A stretch of 64,000 nt of DNA, from assembly GCF_040802235.1 (NCBI RefSeq), contig NC_133170.1, positions 3,859,001 through 3,923,000 of the forward strand, in the 5' to 3' direction. The position numbers and the translations under genes were made by a program. Source of the DNA: Manis javanica. Lineage: Eukaryota > Chordata > Mammalia > Pholidota > Manidae. This document shows, in pieces, positions 37,085 to 49,840 of this stretch (position 1 is its first letter; every line of letters starts with the position of its first letter). Under the pieces are notes generated by a model. That model was not told the DNA's origin. It searched no databases and saw only the letters and a list, made by a program, of their open reading frames with translations.

Positions 37085-37320
37085 TTTCTCACACACTTTA
37101 TATCTCACCATTCCTGCTTTATTTTTTAATCTTTAACACTGCCTTGATGTGCACTATATGTTTTACCTGTTTACCCACTCTCTTATCTCTCTCAACTGCA
37201 AGAATACAAGTTTCATGAGGGCAGAGTTCCTAACAGTTCCATTGCCCCCTTTGTCCCTAGAACCTGGAACAAAGCCTCAAGTAATCGTTAACGAATGTGT
37301 GAATGAATTTCTTTAGAGTT
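37085..37320 (+). repeat. L2 LINE 3' end fragment
   Basis: Contains CAAGTTTCATGAGGGCAGAG, then TTTGTCCCTAGAACCTGGAA followed by CAAAGCCTCAAGTAATCG, then GAATGTGTGAATGAATTTCT. This is the L2 3' order (CATGAGGGCAGG, CCCAGCACCTAGAACA, AATGAATGAAT). Confidence 0.7.
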
Positions 37321-39589
37321 GAAAGGCAATAATGGCAAGAGAATGAATCTGTGTTGTGATCGAACAGTAGACACTGGTCAGAAGGAAAAATGAGCGAAGG
37401 CACAGGAGGAAGGGCAAGCAGTGCGGCCACCTGTGCGGGAGGCTGGCTCGGGGCACCTGTCTGACTCCAAAACTAAGGGCTCTGTTTGGCGATATTTTTC
37501 AGTTTCTTATTATTATGCATGTCAGTCACCCAACAAAGAAGTCTGTCGGCCATATCAATCCAGTATTTATAAAAAACTGATTTAAAGCTAGTTTTAGTGA
37601 ATGCTCATCATTCAGTCTTTTTTAGCCAAGTAAACAAGTTGTATATTTACTTTTTTTTCCAAAAAATCACAGTTAAAAAGTCTTGAGGAAAAACCTTGAA
37701 CTAAATACAACACAGTCAGTTGAATATACTTATGTTAAACAGGGTGATATAGAAAATGTATATCCTGAAACAAGGTCCTAAGTATGTACCCATTGTGATT
37801 CTTAGATTATTGACAGTATAATCTAATATTTCTATAATAGTTAAAACACTTTTTTAATTGATAGTTATCTACCTAGTTTTTGCAATTTCAAGTATATCAG
37901 AGTTGGCTATAGTGCTTTTAAATCTCAAAAAAACTGGGGAAAAAATTCCAAGTTGAAAAACAAAAACTCAATAAAAATGGGAAAAAATGAAAATTCTCAG
38001 GCTTCATCTCCAGAGCTTTGATTTAAAATTTTTGGAACAGAATTTCCAATTCTGAATTTCTTGATAAGGCCCCCTTCTTCTCCTGAAGTAGCTACTCACT
38101 GAGGTTTAGAGAATCAAGCCATGTATAAAAGAGTAAAATATCCTAATTTTCCTAATATCTGCACTTTTTTATGTTACATTGATAGTAACAATTACAAATA
38201 AAAGTTTGATACAAGCAGTTTTTCCTGAATCTTAAAAAATGTGACTTCAATGTCAAGTATAAAATATGAGTACACAGCACAAAGTGAAGTCAAGTTTTGT
38301 TAAACATGCACTTATTATATAAATCAATTCAATACATGTAAAAAAATAAATCCTGTTATTTTCCTTGTAGTTCTCAAAATCCTTTGGAAGCCAAGCTGTG
38401 TTCTTTGATGATCAGCAGTGATTAAATATGAAAAGTATTTTATGGATACATGGAGCTATGTAAATATTTCCTAGATAAATGTCAGATCCCTCACTCAGAC
38501 ACATTTGTGCTATTACAGCCTTCAGCCCCCAAGATGTCTCACTTCAAAAATCCAGGTACAGTGCATTGTTCTCCAGACATTATAGTCTCTAGTACAGAAC
38601 TCCCCTTAGGGTCATAAAAATATAACAAAATGTCTTGGACACGTCAATAACAAGCCCCGTGGGTGACTTCTAAGACTGCGCTATCATGATAGATTATACT
38701 AGTGATCAAAGTTAAGTCTCAAGTGAGAGAGCACGTGCCAACTTAAAAGCAGGAGCTGATACCAAAGCTTTTTAACTGAATCTCTGGAGCTGTGAATGTC
38801 CAGAGAAAATGGTATAAATTAAAGTTGGGTTACCAGGCCACAATAAGTTCAAAGTATCTCCAAAATCAGATTGTTGGATATTTATTCTTTCAGGCCGACA
38901 GATTCCTTAGCACCCAGGATCTATTTTTGCATACTAAAACACAGTAAAATCTGACATTTAAGGGAAACTAATAATTTTATTAATTTAGTACTGCATGTGT
39001 TTTGGACATTGTCTTTGTTTGAGTATAGACACTTTGGATAGGGGATTGTGAAATGGGCAATTTTCGTAGAACAGTAATGATAAGCTTGGCAGATACTCCA
39101 GAAATAGATGGCTATTGGAAGTGCAATTTGGATATAGCTTGCTGTTAAAATTTGTCTTCAGGAAGTGCAGTTACAAATATCATGAAACTGTGTTGAAATA
39201 AAAGTTAAAATTGTCATATTGCATGCAAACAAAAATCATAAAATCTCAAGGAGTCCTGAAAAAAGCAAATTACATGCAAAAAAATATTAAGTTGAAAAAA
39301 TGCATTATTAAACTTCATGATATCATATATAGAAGACTAGACACTACCCCAAAATGTCAATTTTGATGATTTCTGGGTTGTATCATCATGGATAATTTTC
39401 ATTTACTTTATACTTCAAGAGTAGAGCTGTCATTAATGAAAAACTGTTGCTGTTGTAAATTTAAAGTTATTTTTATAAAAAGAAAATGAAAACCCCTGCA
39501 GTAGAAGTATTACCATAATAGTTGAAACAGTGCTTTGATTGGCTAATACTACCTTACTAACGTGTAATAGAAAAGGATAACAAATCAGA

Positions 39590-40690
39590 TCCGTGTATTG
39601 GACAAGAGCAATGCTGAAAAACATCCAAATTCTTTTTTGGATAAACATTTCCCAGTAGAATATCCAGTACATTTTGTTGAAAAGATTATCCTTTTCTACA
39701 ATGTATTGCTTCAATGCCATGAGTGTGATTCTGCCCCACTGATGTCTTTATGCCTGTGTCACAGTTCTTGATTAATGTAGCTTTAGTAAATTTTGAATTC
39801 AGGTAGTGTAAATCCTCAAATTTTGTTTTTATTTTTTTCCAAATATACTTGAGTCTTCTAATCCATGAACATGGTACATATATGTCCACTTATTTGAGTT
39901 TTCTTAATTTCTCTGAGCAATGTTTGTGATTTTTAGTAGAGTGTTACGTTTTAGTGGTGTGGAGGTTTTTGTAAAATTTACTGGAAAACTACTTGCATGT
40001 TTTTGTTTAATTTATTTCTATATATTTTATGGTTTCCTAATTCCTTTTATGAATGGAATTTATAAATTTTATTAGAGGCAAACCAATAAAATATAAAAGA
40101 ACAATTGATTTTATAATACTGACCAGGTATCCCTACATTTTTAAATGTGCTTATTATTTCTAGCAGTTGCTTATAGACTTCCTAGAATTTTTTACATGAA
40201 CACATATTATGCTCTTTATTTCATTTTCTTGTCCTATTCAACTGGCTACAGCCTCTATTATAACATTAAGAGAGAAGATACTTGCCCTGTATCCAGTCTT
40301 AGAGGGAAAACACTTGAGTCTCTCACCATTAAGCATTATAATAACTAAAATTTTGATAAATATTCTTTATCAGGTAGAAAAATTTCCCTTCTATTTCTAG
40401 TTTTATTAGTTTTTAAAAAAGCATCACAAATCACAAATGAACTTAAAAAATTATTTTTTCCAGTCCTTTTTATGCATCTATTAAGAAGATCCTATGGTGT
40501 GGTTCTTTATTCTGTCAATAGGATGAGTAGTATCGATTGACTTTTGAATATGAAACTAAACTTGCATTCCTGGGATAAATTCTACTTGATCAAGGTATAT
40601 CATTCTTTTAATATATTGCTGGATTTAATCTGGTGATATTTTGTTAAGGAGCTTTGCCTCTATGATTCTAAGGTATGTTTCTTTCTAATT
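39590..40690 (-). mobile_element. Decayed L1 LINE, ORF2 region
   Basis: On the plus strand the sequence carries reverse-strand L1 ORF2 landmarks: AACTAAACTTGCATTCCTGG, ATAAATTCTACTTGATCAAG, ATTGCTGGATTTAATCTGGT and GATATTTTGTTAAGGAGCTT (40550-40655). These lie in the reverse-transcriptase part of ORF2. Stops and indels break the frame throughout, so it is inert. It runs in the same direction as CNTN1 transcription. Its low-coordinate limit is uncertain. Confidence 0.7.
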
Positions 40691-41179
40691 TAAAAAATAT
40701 AAAGTTCACATTTTACTTAGATTAAAATACATTGTACAGAATTTATTTTTGTTACCAAAATAACAGCAACAATTTATTACTCCTGTATGAAAAACAAAAT
40801 TCCTATTTTTCCCAGGTAATTCTTAATACATCAAGACAAGGCAGTGGATATGGCTATGGAAAGAAAACTATCAAATGGATGTTCAGTATCCTTGGGCTCA
40901 GATTGTTGTCTTGAACATAAAACAAAAGTGTTCAGTGCAGACTTATGAGAAAGATTATGAATTGGTTAAGGTATAAATTCAATAAATGAATGTAAACAAC
41001 AACGAGATGTGTACAAACAGTGGCTTACTTTCTATTCAAACTTCAATTTTCTCCTTACAATCACTTAATGGAGACAAAATCTACATTGAAATCTGTTTGG
41101 TGAGGTCACAATTTTTTTCTAATTGTTGGTAATTTCCTTAACTGTCCATTAGAAAGTTTTTTAAATAAAATTTATTTAA

Positions 41180-41204
41180 AAACAAACAAACAAACAAACA
41201 AAAG
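41180..41204. repeat. AAAC microsatellite
   Basis: About six tandem copies of AAAC/CAAA are seen directly, about 110 bp from the donor of the FNIII domain 2 exon at 41318. Confidence 0.9.
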
Positions 41205-41317
41205 CAGTTCACCCTGTGCATTGTTTTTTAATTTCTTTACTTAAGGAAACAAAATGTGGATTTGAGATTGAGTACAGGTCACACAGGCGATAACATAAGC
41301 AACCTGTTAATACTTAC

Positions 41318-41388
41318 CGCCCATGTTATGGTCAGCTCTCTGCTCCTTCCACCCCCACCTCCTACATCTGAAGGAGCCACATTAGGTG
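41318..41388 (-). CDS. CNTN1: CNTN1 coding exon: first part of FNIII domain 2
   Basis: This short exon is 71 nt, enters in phase 1, leaves in phase 0, and covers human residues about 705-728. It encodes APNVAPSDVGGGGG followed by RSRELTITWA. The glycine run is characteristic of contactin-1, and the Trp is the FNIII B-strand core residue. The acceptor is TTTCAG and the donor is a perfect GTAAGT. Human has RNRELT (from memory), so Asn to Ser is the single change. The four-base spacing of GG-rich codons makes the exon easy to miss by ORF length alone, but frame and splice sites are unambiguous. Confidence 0.96.
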
Positions 41389-44300
41389 CTGAAACAAACA
41401 GACAACAAAAAATAGAGGCTATGCAATTTTTGTTTGATGTTATTACAGTTGTTTTTCACTACAGAAGCCATACATTTTTTCTTTTTTTTTTCTCACTCGA
41501 TTATAATAGCAATACCTCCTAGTAGCTGTTAGTACTGCCAAGATAAAAACTGATTCAGTGCCGTAGAAAATGTGCCAGGTTTTCTTCAACAAAAGGTAGC
41601 AAAGCAAATTTGCCTCCCCCATCTTTTTTTCCCTCATGTCCTTTCATTTAATATGATTTTGAAGGATTAGATCTACTTTGTTGGGAAAACATTTTACAGC
41701 TCTTTCTTTTGAACCCTATGATCTTCTAACAATTTACTGTTCTGTGAATTTTATGCTTCAATCTACGAACAACTTAAACGGTGACTGTGCATTACCACTG
41801 GATAATGTTTCCCCCAAAATATCTGGAAATATGAGAAATCTAATACTGTTTCTTGGGCTCTCACCTCCAATCCCTCAATCTATCCGGGAACCATGCCCAC
41901 CAGTGACTCTAACTCTCTCCGGTTCCCTATCCCCTACATCATCCTTCTGTTTTCAGTCTTTCTACTGGAGAGATTTCATTCTCCTGTCTCTCCACCCTTA
42001 AAAATCGTTCTGTAAGAAGACTGTCTTTCTTTTACTCTCCAAACCATCAAACACTTCCTAGCCACTGAGCTACAAAGAACTGATACATGACTATTTTGTG
42101 TACTCCACTCTTTTTGTGCTTTTTATGTACTTCTGTTATCATTTTTAATAATCCATAATCTGTTTTCTACTTCTTCATATCACTCACTCAAAAATCACTC
42201 TCTCTAAAATCAGAAAATTGCCTCTAATTTCCAAGTCTGATGGCCTCTTCTTTGTTCTTTGCTGTTATTCTTTCTCCTTGAAAGGCCTTCAGGGTAGACA
42301 CTGGATCTTTTGGGATTTGTATAGTGGATCTTACTGGATCTGCATCTAGCTGGAGTTGCAAAGATAAAGCATAGCTTGTTCCTGCACTCCAGGTACTCAG
42401 AGACCAGCTGCCCGGCTACATGGATGAAGCCTGTGTTTCTACACAAAACTGCTGCGGCCCCGGGAGAAATCATTCCCAGTCCTGTTAACATTTTGAAGAA
42501 CAGATGAAGTGCCAGTTCTTCCGAGGCCACAAATCCCTCCAAAAGGAAATAGTCAGCCTTCCTCAGAGTGCTGAGAGCAAAGTATTTTACGGAACTGCAG
42601 ATGAACTTCCCATTAGCCACATAAATTCTTTGTTGAAGGTTTGTGCATTAATTGCACAGAAACAGAAGTGTATGTTTTTCTTCATGTCCATAAAACTATA
42701 TGATTCCCATTCCTGAGTATGACACTGATATGAAAGATTTTACTGAAATCTTTTGAAAAAAGGCTGGAAAGATTTTATTTTATTATTCAGCTGTCACTAT
42801 ATGAGTGCTAGAAATAAAATGGAGGGCACAGGAGTGCTAAAAGATACTCGTAGCACTTTAGATAAAATGCATATCGAAAGCTGGGATATTTAAAATAACT
42901 CCTGGAAGCCCTTTAAATCCCATAACTCATGAAGTTAAAACTCTACATGCTATAGGGAAATGAAGAGCATGTTGTCTTATAATCAGTGAATAAATCAAAT
43001 TTTGTGTGTTTGACTCTAAGCATGAGCACTGTGGTCACAGGCAAGTAATTCCAAAAATAACTCTAGAATAATTTATTATATTGCAATCTGTTGAATTAAA
43101 TACTGCCTTCATCGGGACAAGTATTACTTGCCGAAGCATTTTAGTGTATTCTTTTTCATTACGAACAGAGCTAAAAATGGAGTATGTTTATGTTGTTAGA
43201 TTGAATATTTTTTCCATTTCATAATGTTTATTTTAAGCTTTTTAAACACCCTTCAAATAAGTAAAACAAGATTGATGTGCTCTTCCAAGATCATCCATTG
43301 AGATAATGATGCTGAAAAAAGACAGAGGCACAGAAAGAAAGGTAACTATCTGTTAATGGAGTGTTTTATACCTTACTTGGGTTAATAGCTTAGTTATTTT
43401 CCTCCATTTAGCTTTACGTGCTCAGTTGCAGACGTTACAGCTTTTGCACAGGTGGCACTGACGTACAGCCTAATCTCGGACGTGAGTCTGGGCACCTCGT
43501 TGCCTGTATTTGCATTCAGCCCCTGCAGGGACAGGAGGATCTGCCCAGGTATTTCTCTCAGGGAAGTAAATCACCCTAAGCACAAGGAAGCCTATTTAAC
43601 TTGAAGCTCCTGGGCATTTAACAGAGAACAAACTAGACTTATTTTAACTATAAATCATGAGAAATAATTTAAACCAATATTTAGGAAAAATACAGAATTA
43701 TGGAATTAATCATGAATAAACAAAATTTATAATTTTACTGTGAAACGTTAAAAATAGTGAGTTCTCTTTTTGACTTGTCCTTTTGCCACGATTTCAGCCT
43801 GAGAGTGATTCCCTGGTGACGTTATTAAGAGTGGTGCTTAATCAGTTATTTCAGTTCTGGATCTACAAAACTTTTTTCACAAGAAAAGCCAATGCCATGA
43901 CTATTCTTCCCTATACAAAGAAACTAACACTGCCAATTTTACTTTTAGATTTTAATGATTAAAAAATGTTCATATAAATACCTCATTGGGCTTTAAGGTC
44001 TTATTTAACAATGTACAATTGACTGGTAACAAATCCTAAATTATGAAAATCATGGAGTATATGAAGATAGATTCTTGATTCAAAACATGATGACTACTGA
44101 GTTCTTAATTATTGTTTTAACTTATATTGCCAATTTTACAGAAATAAAGGTTACCATGAATGTAACTTCTCACTTTAATTTGCATCAACTTTTCATTGTG
44201 ATTTAAAACAAAATGTTTGTAATAGATTCAAAGTGGTATATAAGTAATGCTCGGGAGTCTAGAAAATCAAAGGGATTAAAGTCTCACATTTGTTTTTATT

Positions 44301-44546
44301 CTATCTTTAAATACATAGTTTTTCTGAAAAGCTGTTAATAAGATCAAATGAACTGTATGATACTTGGGTGCTCAAATGAGAGCAGCTCTTTGCAACTCTG
44401 GTCTGCTCTGATGGTGGAGCGGACTGCTAACACTCCTGGTGTATCTATCATGTTAAACTGATATTCTTTCCATAGTAGACAAAAAAGATTTAGATCTGAG
44501 AGAGTTCAGATAGTTCACAATCACACTAATGTCTTAGGATCTTATC

Positions 44547-44598
44547 AGGCTGAAATTATAGGTTTATTTATTAGGCTGAAATTATAGGTTTATTTATT
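44547..44598. repeat. Perfect 26-bp tandem duplication
   Basis: Two identical 26-bp units, 44547-44572 and 44573-44598, each starting AGGCTGAAATTATAGG and ending TTTATTTATT. There is no mismatch between copies, so the duplication is probably recent compared with the surrounding decayed repeats. Confidence 0.95.
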
Positions 44599-45019
44599 AA
44601 TCTAGGCTTTGTTCTCAAACAGGAAATTTAGGTGGTGGACAGCAGAGTAAATGTGTTAACTGCTCAGTGGATGATAATCTGTAAATCATCTGGGAGAAAT
44701 GTCTGGTCTGGCAGAAAAAAATGCTACAAACTGAAATAATCACAATAAATTATAATGAAGAACCCAAACCAATTATGGATGGCATGTTTAAAATAAGAGA
44801 ATTAACACTTCCTATTTTCCCTCTCTCAGTGTGTTAACAGCATAAGCATCTGATACATACACTAATCTTGTTTCCAGGCAATGCAAATTATGTTTGGTAA
44901 TGGATTTTTTCTAAATCATACTATGCAAATATCACTGCCACTTTGATCACTGCTTCTCTGCTCATCGTCCTCTGCTACCTTCCCCTGGTCAGAATAGCTG
45001 TGTCCCCTTCTTCCTTTTT

Positions 45020-45250
45020 CTTTACAAATAATGGTGAGCACCAATTATGGACAGTGTGCTGTGTCAAGCACTAAAGATAGTAATGTGAATAAAACCTGAT
45101 CCCAGTCCTGAAGATGTCCTCTTTAATGGAGCAGAAAAATGTACAACCATGTACAATGAGTCTTAATTCAATGTGTTACATATTAAAAATTTGACTTAAT
45201 GTTCATAAGAGTTTGCTGAATGAATGAATGAAGCCCAGCTTAATAAAAGA
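45020..45250 (+). repeat. Old LINE-type repeat fragment
   Basis: Reads GGTGAGCACCAATTATGGAC, GTGTCAAGCACTAAAGATAG, AATGTGAATAAAACCTGATC, and later TTGCTGAATGAATGAATGAA. The motif chain resembles that at 32925 and 50120, with an L2-like (GAAT)n end. Confidence 0.5.
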
Positions 45251-45289
45251 CTATCTAGAACTTAAAAATGACTTTTATATATTGCACCT

Positions 45290-45480
45290 GATTGGATACT
45301 CAGATTAGTGCTTTCAGATAAGTCCATGAGAAGTAGTAGCATTGTCCTCTTTTTACAGGAAAAGCAAATGAGTCCGGGAGAGAAGCCTGTTAAGGTCACA
45401 CAGTGAAGGTCACACTGCTTACATGTGAATAAGCGGCAACTTTAACTCAGGTCTCCTGATGGCTTAAACATCCATACTTT
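45290..45480 (-). repeat. MIR SINE fragment, antisense
   Basis: Shows the reverse MIR order: CTCTTTTTACAGGAAAAGCA, AGGTCACACAGTGAAGGTCA, then CAACTTTAACTCAGGTCTCC. Confidence 0.6.
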
Positions 45481-46539
45481 TTGCTACTTTTAAATTATTA
45501 TTACTTGCATTATTAATGACAGCAACCAACTTTGACGTAGTACTTCACCAGTTACAAAATATCTTAGTACCATTTCTCTCTTTTATCAAACATATCTAAA
45601 AAATAAAATAAATAAAAATAAATGAAAGAGCAAAATAGCTTCATTAGAAATGAAATTAAAGCTCTATATGGTGTAACAGAGTTGATTCTGGTGTTTTGTT
45701 CATTTTTCTCTTTTCTTTCTTTGGTTGATAAATGGTAAATAAATGCCAAAGCTGCCAAAACAAACCTGAATGCACCATTTTAGGATATTGACTCACAAGG
45801 GCACATGCAGAGCTATTAGCTACCAGGGTGTCTTGTGTGACTCATCACTTTGAAGGATGTGCTGTTATCTCTTTCTTACAGTCAAAATCAAATGGGTTAC
45901 CTTGAATTACAAGCACATCCCCTAATTCTTCACCTGGGACCATGTATTTTATAATGCACTTGTTTGGATCTCCCACCATGCACTGCAGTCCTAACATTAA
46001 GTCATTGGACAGATAAGGCCTGTGCTGCATTAGATAATGTGGTTTTCAATCAGCTTAATGAGGTTCAGGAGCAGCTTTCCCATCAAATGGGCACCAGTCT
46101 TTATCCCACATAACATACGCTGGCATCTCTTAGACAGTTGTTATGATGATACATGACAAGACAAACATCTCCTTATTTTAGAAACTGTTTCTATTTTTTT
46201 GTAAGGATGAAAAATGTGTATGTCCAACTTTATGCATATTCATTTTTAAAGAGCAAGATAAAAAGAAAAGAAGAGAAAGTGTGTTGAATTTTATTATACT
46301 AAATATGTGAAATTATTCCTTTGAGATGATTAAAATTATAAGATTATATGATCCTCTATTATGCTATTCAAAAATGAGAATAAATTGTCAAAGGAGGGGA
46401 TCAATTACCGAGTAGACAATAGTTTCTTATAAAGTTTAAAAACGAGCATTAAAAGCATAAAAAATTTTCTTTAGCAAGTATTATGGACTAGATGGTACTA
46501 ACTGCTTTCCTTACTTTTTTTGCAATCATAAAAATAATC

Positions 46540-46640
46540 TCATAAGAGAAATAATTTCCATTTGGAGATGAGAAAACTGAGGCTCAGAGAGATGAAGTAA
46601 TAGGCCACTAACACGGAGCTTTGAGGTGATGGCTTGAGTC
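46540..46640 (-). repeat. MIR SINE fragment, antisense
   Basis: Contains GAGATGAGAAAACTGAGGCT followed by CAGAGAGATGAAGTAATAGG, the reversed MIR core. Confidence 0.7.
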
Positions 46641-46714
46641 TCCTGGGGGATCGGTGGCCCAGAGCTTCAATACTGCCCTCCCTGGAGGCGGGTTGGGGAA
46701 AAAGCTTCTAGAAC

Positions 46715-46910
46715 TAGAAATCCCTGAATTTGAATGTCAGCTCTGCTTTACATTATCTGGGTGTAATATTATCTTCCTTGTCCGCAAAATAGGAAGAATG
46801 AACCCAATTTCAGGAAGCTATCGTGGGAATTAAGTGGAGCAGTGCGAGTAGAAAGGTCCGCACTGCGTCCGATAGCATACAGTTGGTGCATGAATGATGG
46901 AAGCCATGAA
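46715..46910 (+). repeat. MIR SINE fragment, sense
   Basis: Contains CTGAATTTGAATGTCAGCTC, TCTTCCTTGTCCGCAAAATA, GGGAATTAAGTGGAGCAGTG and TTGGTGCATGAATGATGG. This is near full MIR order. It sits 75 bp from an opposite-strand MIR, so the two form a loose inverted pair. Confidence 0.65.
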
Positions 46911-48798
46911 AGCTGATTAATAAAAGACCCTAAAATATTTTCTTATGAAGATGAATAAAAGTTTAGAGGTTATAGGATTTATTTTTTCATAACTGGAAGG
47001 AACAAGTCATTTCATTATCTCGCTCTAGGGCTGTACCTGGCATTGTGAGTAAGACTGTTACCACTTCAACAGATTTGTTTCTTTGTTTTGGCTGTGAAGG
47101 CTTTTAAAAGGAGTTACTTTCTAAGCACACTAGAGAGAGACTTAATTCCTTAACAAAATGCCATTTGAGCAAACATACTGTAAGAGGTGATGCTAAAGAA
47201 GGTGATGCCAAGAGCTGTTGGTTGAAAGTACCAATCTTCCCAAAATTTTAGGTCTGATAACACTCTGAAGCAAGTTTTTTCCAGCATTTCTACACATAAG
47301 AAGACACCGAGGTTGAAAAGCCTTCAGTTACATACAAACCATCTGTAGTGAGCATATCAAAATGTATCCTATCTTCCAAATACTATGTTAAACATAAATT
47401 ATATTCACAGATTCAGGTATGAAAGAATCAGACTGAATCTCTCTCTGAGACAATTTTTTGGTTGTTTTTAAAAACATGTTTAGTTTACTCACTTTTACTT
47501 TGACATAAAAAAACCTAAGATCTCCTCATATTTCTGTCCACATCATCAGCATACGTATACTAAAGCAATCATTTTCTGAGATAAATGAGATATTGTTTGT
47601 ACATATTAACTTTGGTAAACTAGTGTATTTGAGTCTTCTCATTAATGCACACTCAAGATATTACTATGAGGATTAACTGAAATGTGTGCAAAAATACTCA
47701 GCACAGATCAGTATTTTAGAGTTTATTTTCTTCCTTTACTACCAAATCATCACTTTTATTTGGAAAATTGCATGAAATTACATGGAACTTTCAGAGACAG
47801 CTTGGATGGCAGGCCTGTGAGTACGTTGGCTTGAAAAACTGAAGACCCTAAATTCATGATTCCCTTTAGAAGTTAGACCACGAACTGAGGTAGCCAGAAA
47901 TGTGGATAAGTGATCTTAAACTACCACAGCAGGATTTTAATGTCAGTCTGTCAGCTACCTAAAAATCTTCCCCCCAAATGAAGCTCTGAAGCTTAGCACC
48001 AGCAAAGATAAACACACTCAGCCTACAAAACATTTTCTTCTCCATAGACAGGGAGTAATAAAAACGAGATATTGTCAGAATCAGAACAGTATTTTGGTTT
48101 AGTAATTCAGGGCAAGAGGAAAATAGAGTGGAGTACTTCTTGTATCTAAGACTATTTAAGTGGAATTGGTATTTAACATAAAGATGTAGACCTAAACTGG
48201 AAGGACAGGGAAGGCTGGGCTGTAATAAAAGAACATTTAAAGTGACACCTAATACTCAACGTACAATACATTAGAACTATTCCTCAGAGATGCTACGACT
48301 CCCCAAGTGGTGTAGAAATAGGAAGTCCTCGTCACATTCTCTTTGCCCCTTGCTTGCCTCCTGCCCCCTGCCCCCACCCCCACCCACGCGGCCGTTCAGT
48401 TCTGACTGTCTTCGAGAGACACGCAAACCTATGAACCTTCTCGATGGAGCCTCCGTGAGTCAGCAGCCTGCCTGGCTGACATTCGGAATTTACATTCAAG
48501 TTTGTATTCTAACTACTGACCTCATTTAAGTGGTCTCTGCTGATACAGGTACTGGTTTCTAGTCACCTTGCCCCCTTCATGAATTACGTAAAAATATTCT
48601 TAAACTTCCTATTTTCCTTTTTGATTTTTCACTGAACTGACATAGAATACACACTCCTAGGTGAAATACATAGACACACATTTTTTAGGTGAATCCTTTA
48701 CTTCACAGCATTAGTTATGTCCCAACACATTCAGCTATATATTAAGGTGACACCGTACTTACAGACCATTTAAATTTCAAGAAGCTGCTTCTACCTAC

Positions 48799-48948
48799 CG
48801 GCACCATCTGTTTTGATCCTGTTGGACGGAATACTGGGCTCTCCTGTGCCCAGCGTGTTGGTCGCCACCACACGGAACTCGTACTCCATCCATGGGATTA
48901 AATCCACTGCTCTTGCCGCCTCCATGTTTCCTTCAATAATTGGGGGAT
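48799..48948 (-). CDS. CNTN1: CNTN1 coding exon: second half of FNIII domain 1
   Basis: The exon is 150 nt, phase 1 to phase 1, human residues about 655-704. The translation runs [16 protein letters not shown], then [17 protein letters not shown] with the tyrosine-corner Tyr of the FNIII F strand, and ends [10 protein letters not shown]. The acceptor is CCTTAG and the donor is GTAGGT. One substitution is seen against the remembered human protein: LGRGEPS there is LGTGEPS here. With the previous exon it makes a complete FNIII module bounded by phase-1 introns. Confidence 0.97.
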
Positions 48949-49419
48949 CTAAGGAAAATGACCATTAAAGAGAGAATATCAGTTGAGCAACATCACTTCC
49001 ATAATTCCCCATTCTCATTTCACTATTGTGAGAAAATTGCAAATATTCCACTGAGCTGGAATAAGAATAAAAACGAGGCATGCCAAAGTGTTAAGTTCAA
49101 GGGGGTAAGTGGAGAAGTCATTAATAAATACACTACGAAGAGGGATATATGTGTATGAATCACCTCCTAGGAAGTCAGGGGTGGAAGCCTGAGAGCCTGT
49201 GTTTCTAACCAGCCCCCAGGTCATGGCCATGCTAGACCCTGGCAGCACCCTGAGCAGCAAGGAGCTGCGTCCTGAAGGTGGACTCTAGAGGTTTCCGAGG
49301 CAGCGACACAGCCGGCCTGTCACTGCCGTCATGTATGGGTAGTGAGGGATTTACTACCAGGGAGCGACTGTGACACTGGGTAGGGTGGCCCTTCTCCCCG
49401 TTCAGAGACCTTTCCGTTA

Positions 49420-49840
49420 CTCAAGCCTCCTGTTGAAGGAGAAGCTCTCATGGGCTGAATGGTGGTGCCAGAAAGATGTCTATCCCCAAACCATCAGAGC
49501 CCGTGGACGTGACCTTATCTGGAAAAAAGTTCTTTGTAGACCTTTTAAAGTTTAAGGCAGGGATTATGTTAAGGATAAAATCATTCTGGATTATCTAGGT
49601 GGGCCCCAAACCCCATGATAAGTGTCCTTGAAGAGAAAGACACACAGAAGAGAAGGCCACATGACCACAGAGGCAGAAGGTAAAGGGATGTGGCCACTGG
49701 CGCCATAGAGGCCAGAAGGAGCAAGGCCTGGCCTGTTCCCGAGGGCCCTGGAGGCGGCACGGCCCTGACAGCACTGCGGTTTCGGGCGTGTGGCCTCCAG
49801 AACTATGACCATCAAGAGTCCTAGTCTCGTGATGTGATGT
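49420..49840 (+). mobile_element. MLT1-like LTR (ERVL-MaLR)
   Basis: Shows the ordered hallmarks: CATGGGCTGAATGGTGGTGC, CGTGACCTTATCTGGAAAAA, a TAGGTGGGCCCCAAACCCCA segment, ATGATAAGTGTCCTTGAAGA, ACACACAGAAGAGAAGGCCA, and GTGTGGCCTCCAGAACTATG near the 3' end. It is similar in class to the copy at 6657-7097. There is no internal retroviral sequence nearby, so it is a solitary LTR. Confidence 0.8.

Larger units (their letters stand above)
36723..41317 (-). other. CNTN1: CNTN1 intron within FNIII domain 2 (4.6 kb)
   Basis: Phase 0 intron, donor GTAAGT and acceptor CTCTAG. It holds an L2 fragment (37085-37320, plus), a decayed L1 ORF2 fragment (about 39590-40690, minus, so the same sense as CNTN1), and an AAAC microsatellite (41180-41204). 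About 37500-39580 shows nothing recognisable. Confidence 0.9.
41389..48798 (-). other. CNTN1: CNTN1 intron between FNIII domains 1 and 2 (7.4 kb)
   Basis: Phase 1 intron, donor GTAGGT and acceptor TTTCAG. It contains a perfect 26-bp tandem duplication (44547-44598), MIR-like fragments (45290-45480, 46540-46640, 46715-46910), and an old repeat near 45020-45250. An exon-like open frame of unknown meaning is at 45845-46030 (minus). The rest is featureless AT-rich sequence. Confidence 0.9.

Noticed and set aside
36769..37092. 107-codon minus-strand frame just upstream of a CNTN1 exon
   Set aside because: It lies in the intron, partly over ordinary sequence. No match to contactin, and the exon border at 36722 is clear.
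39590..40690. Open frames of 60-70 codons in this region
   Set aside because: They are read from the antisense strand of a decayed L1 ORF2 and have no coding meaning.
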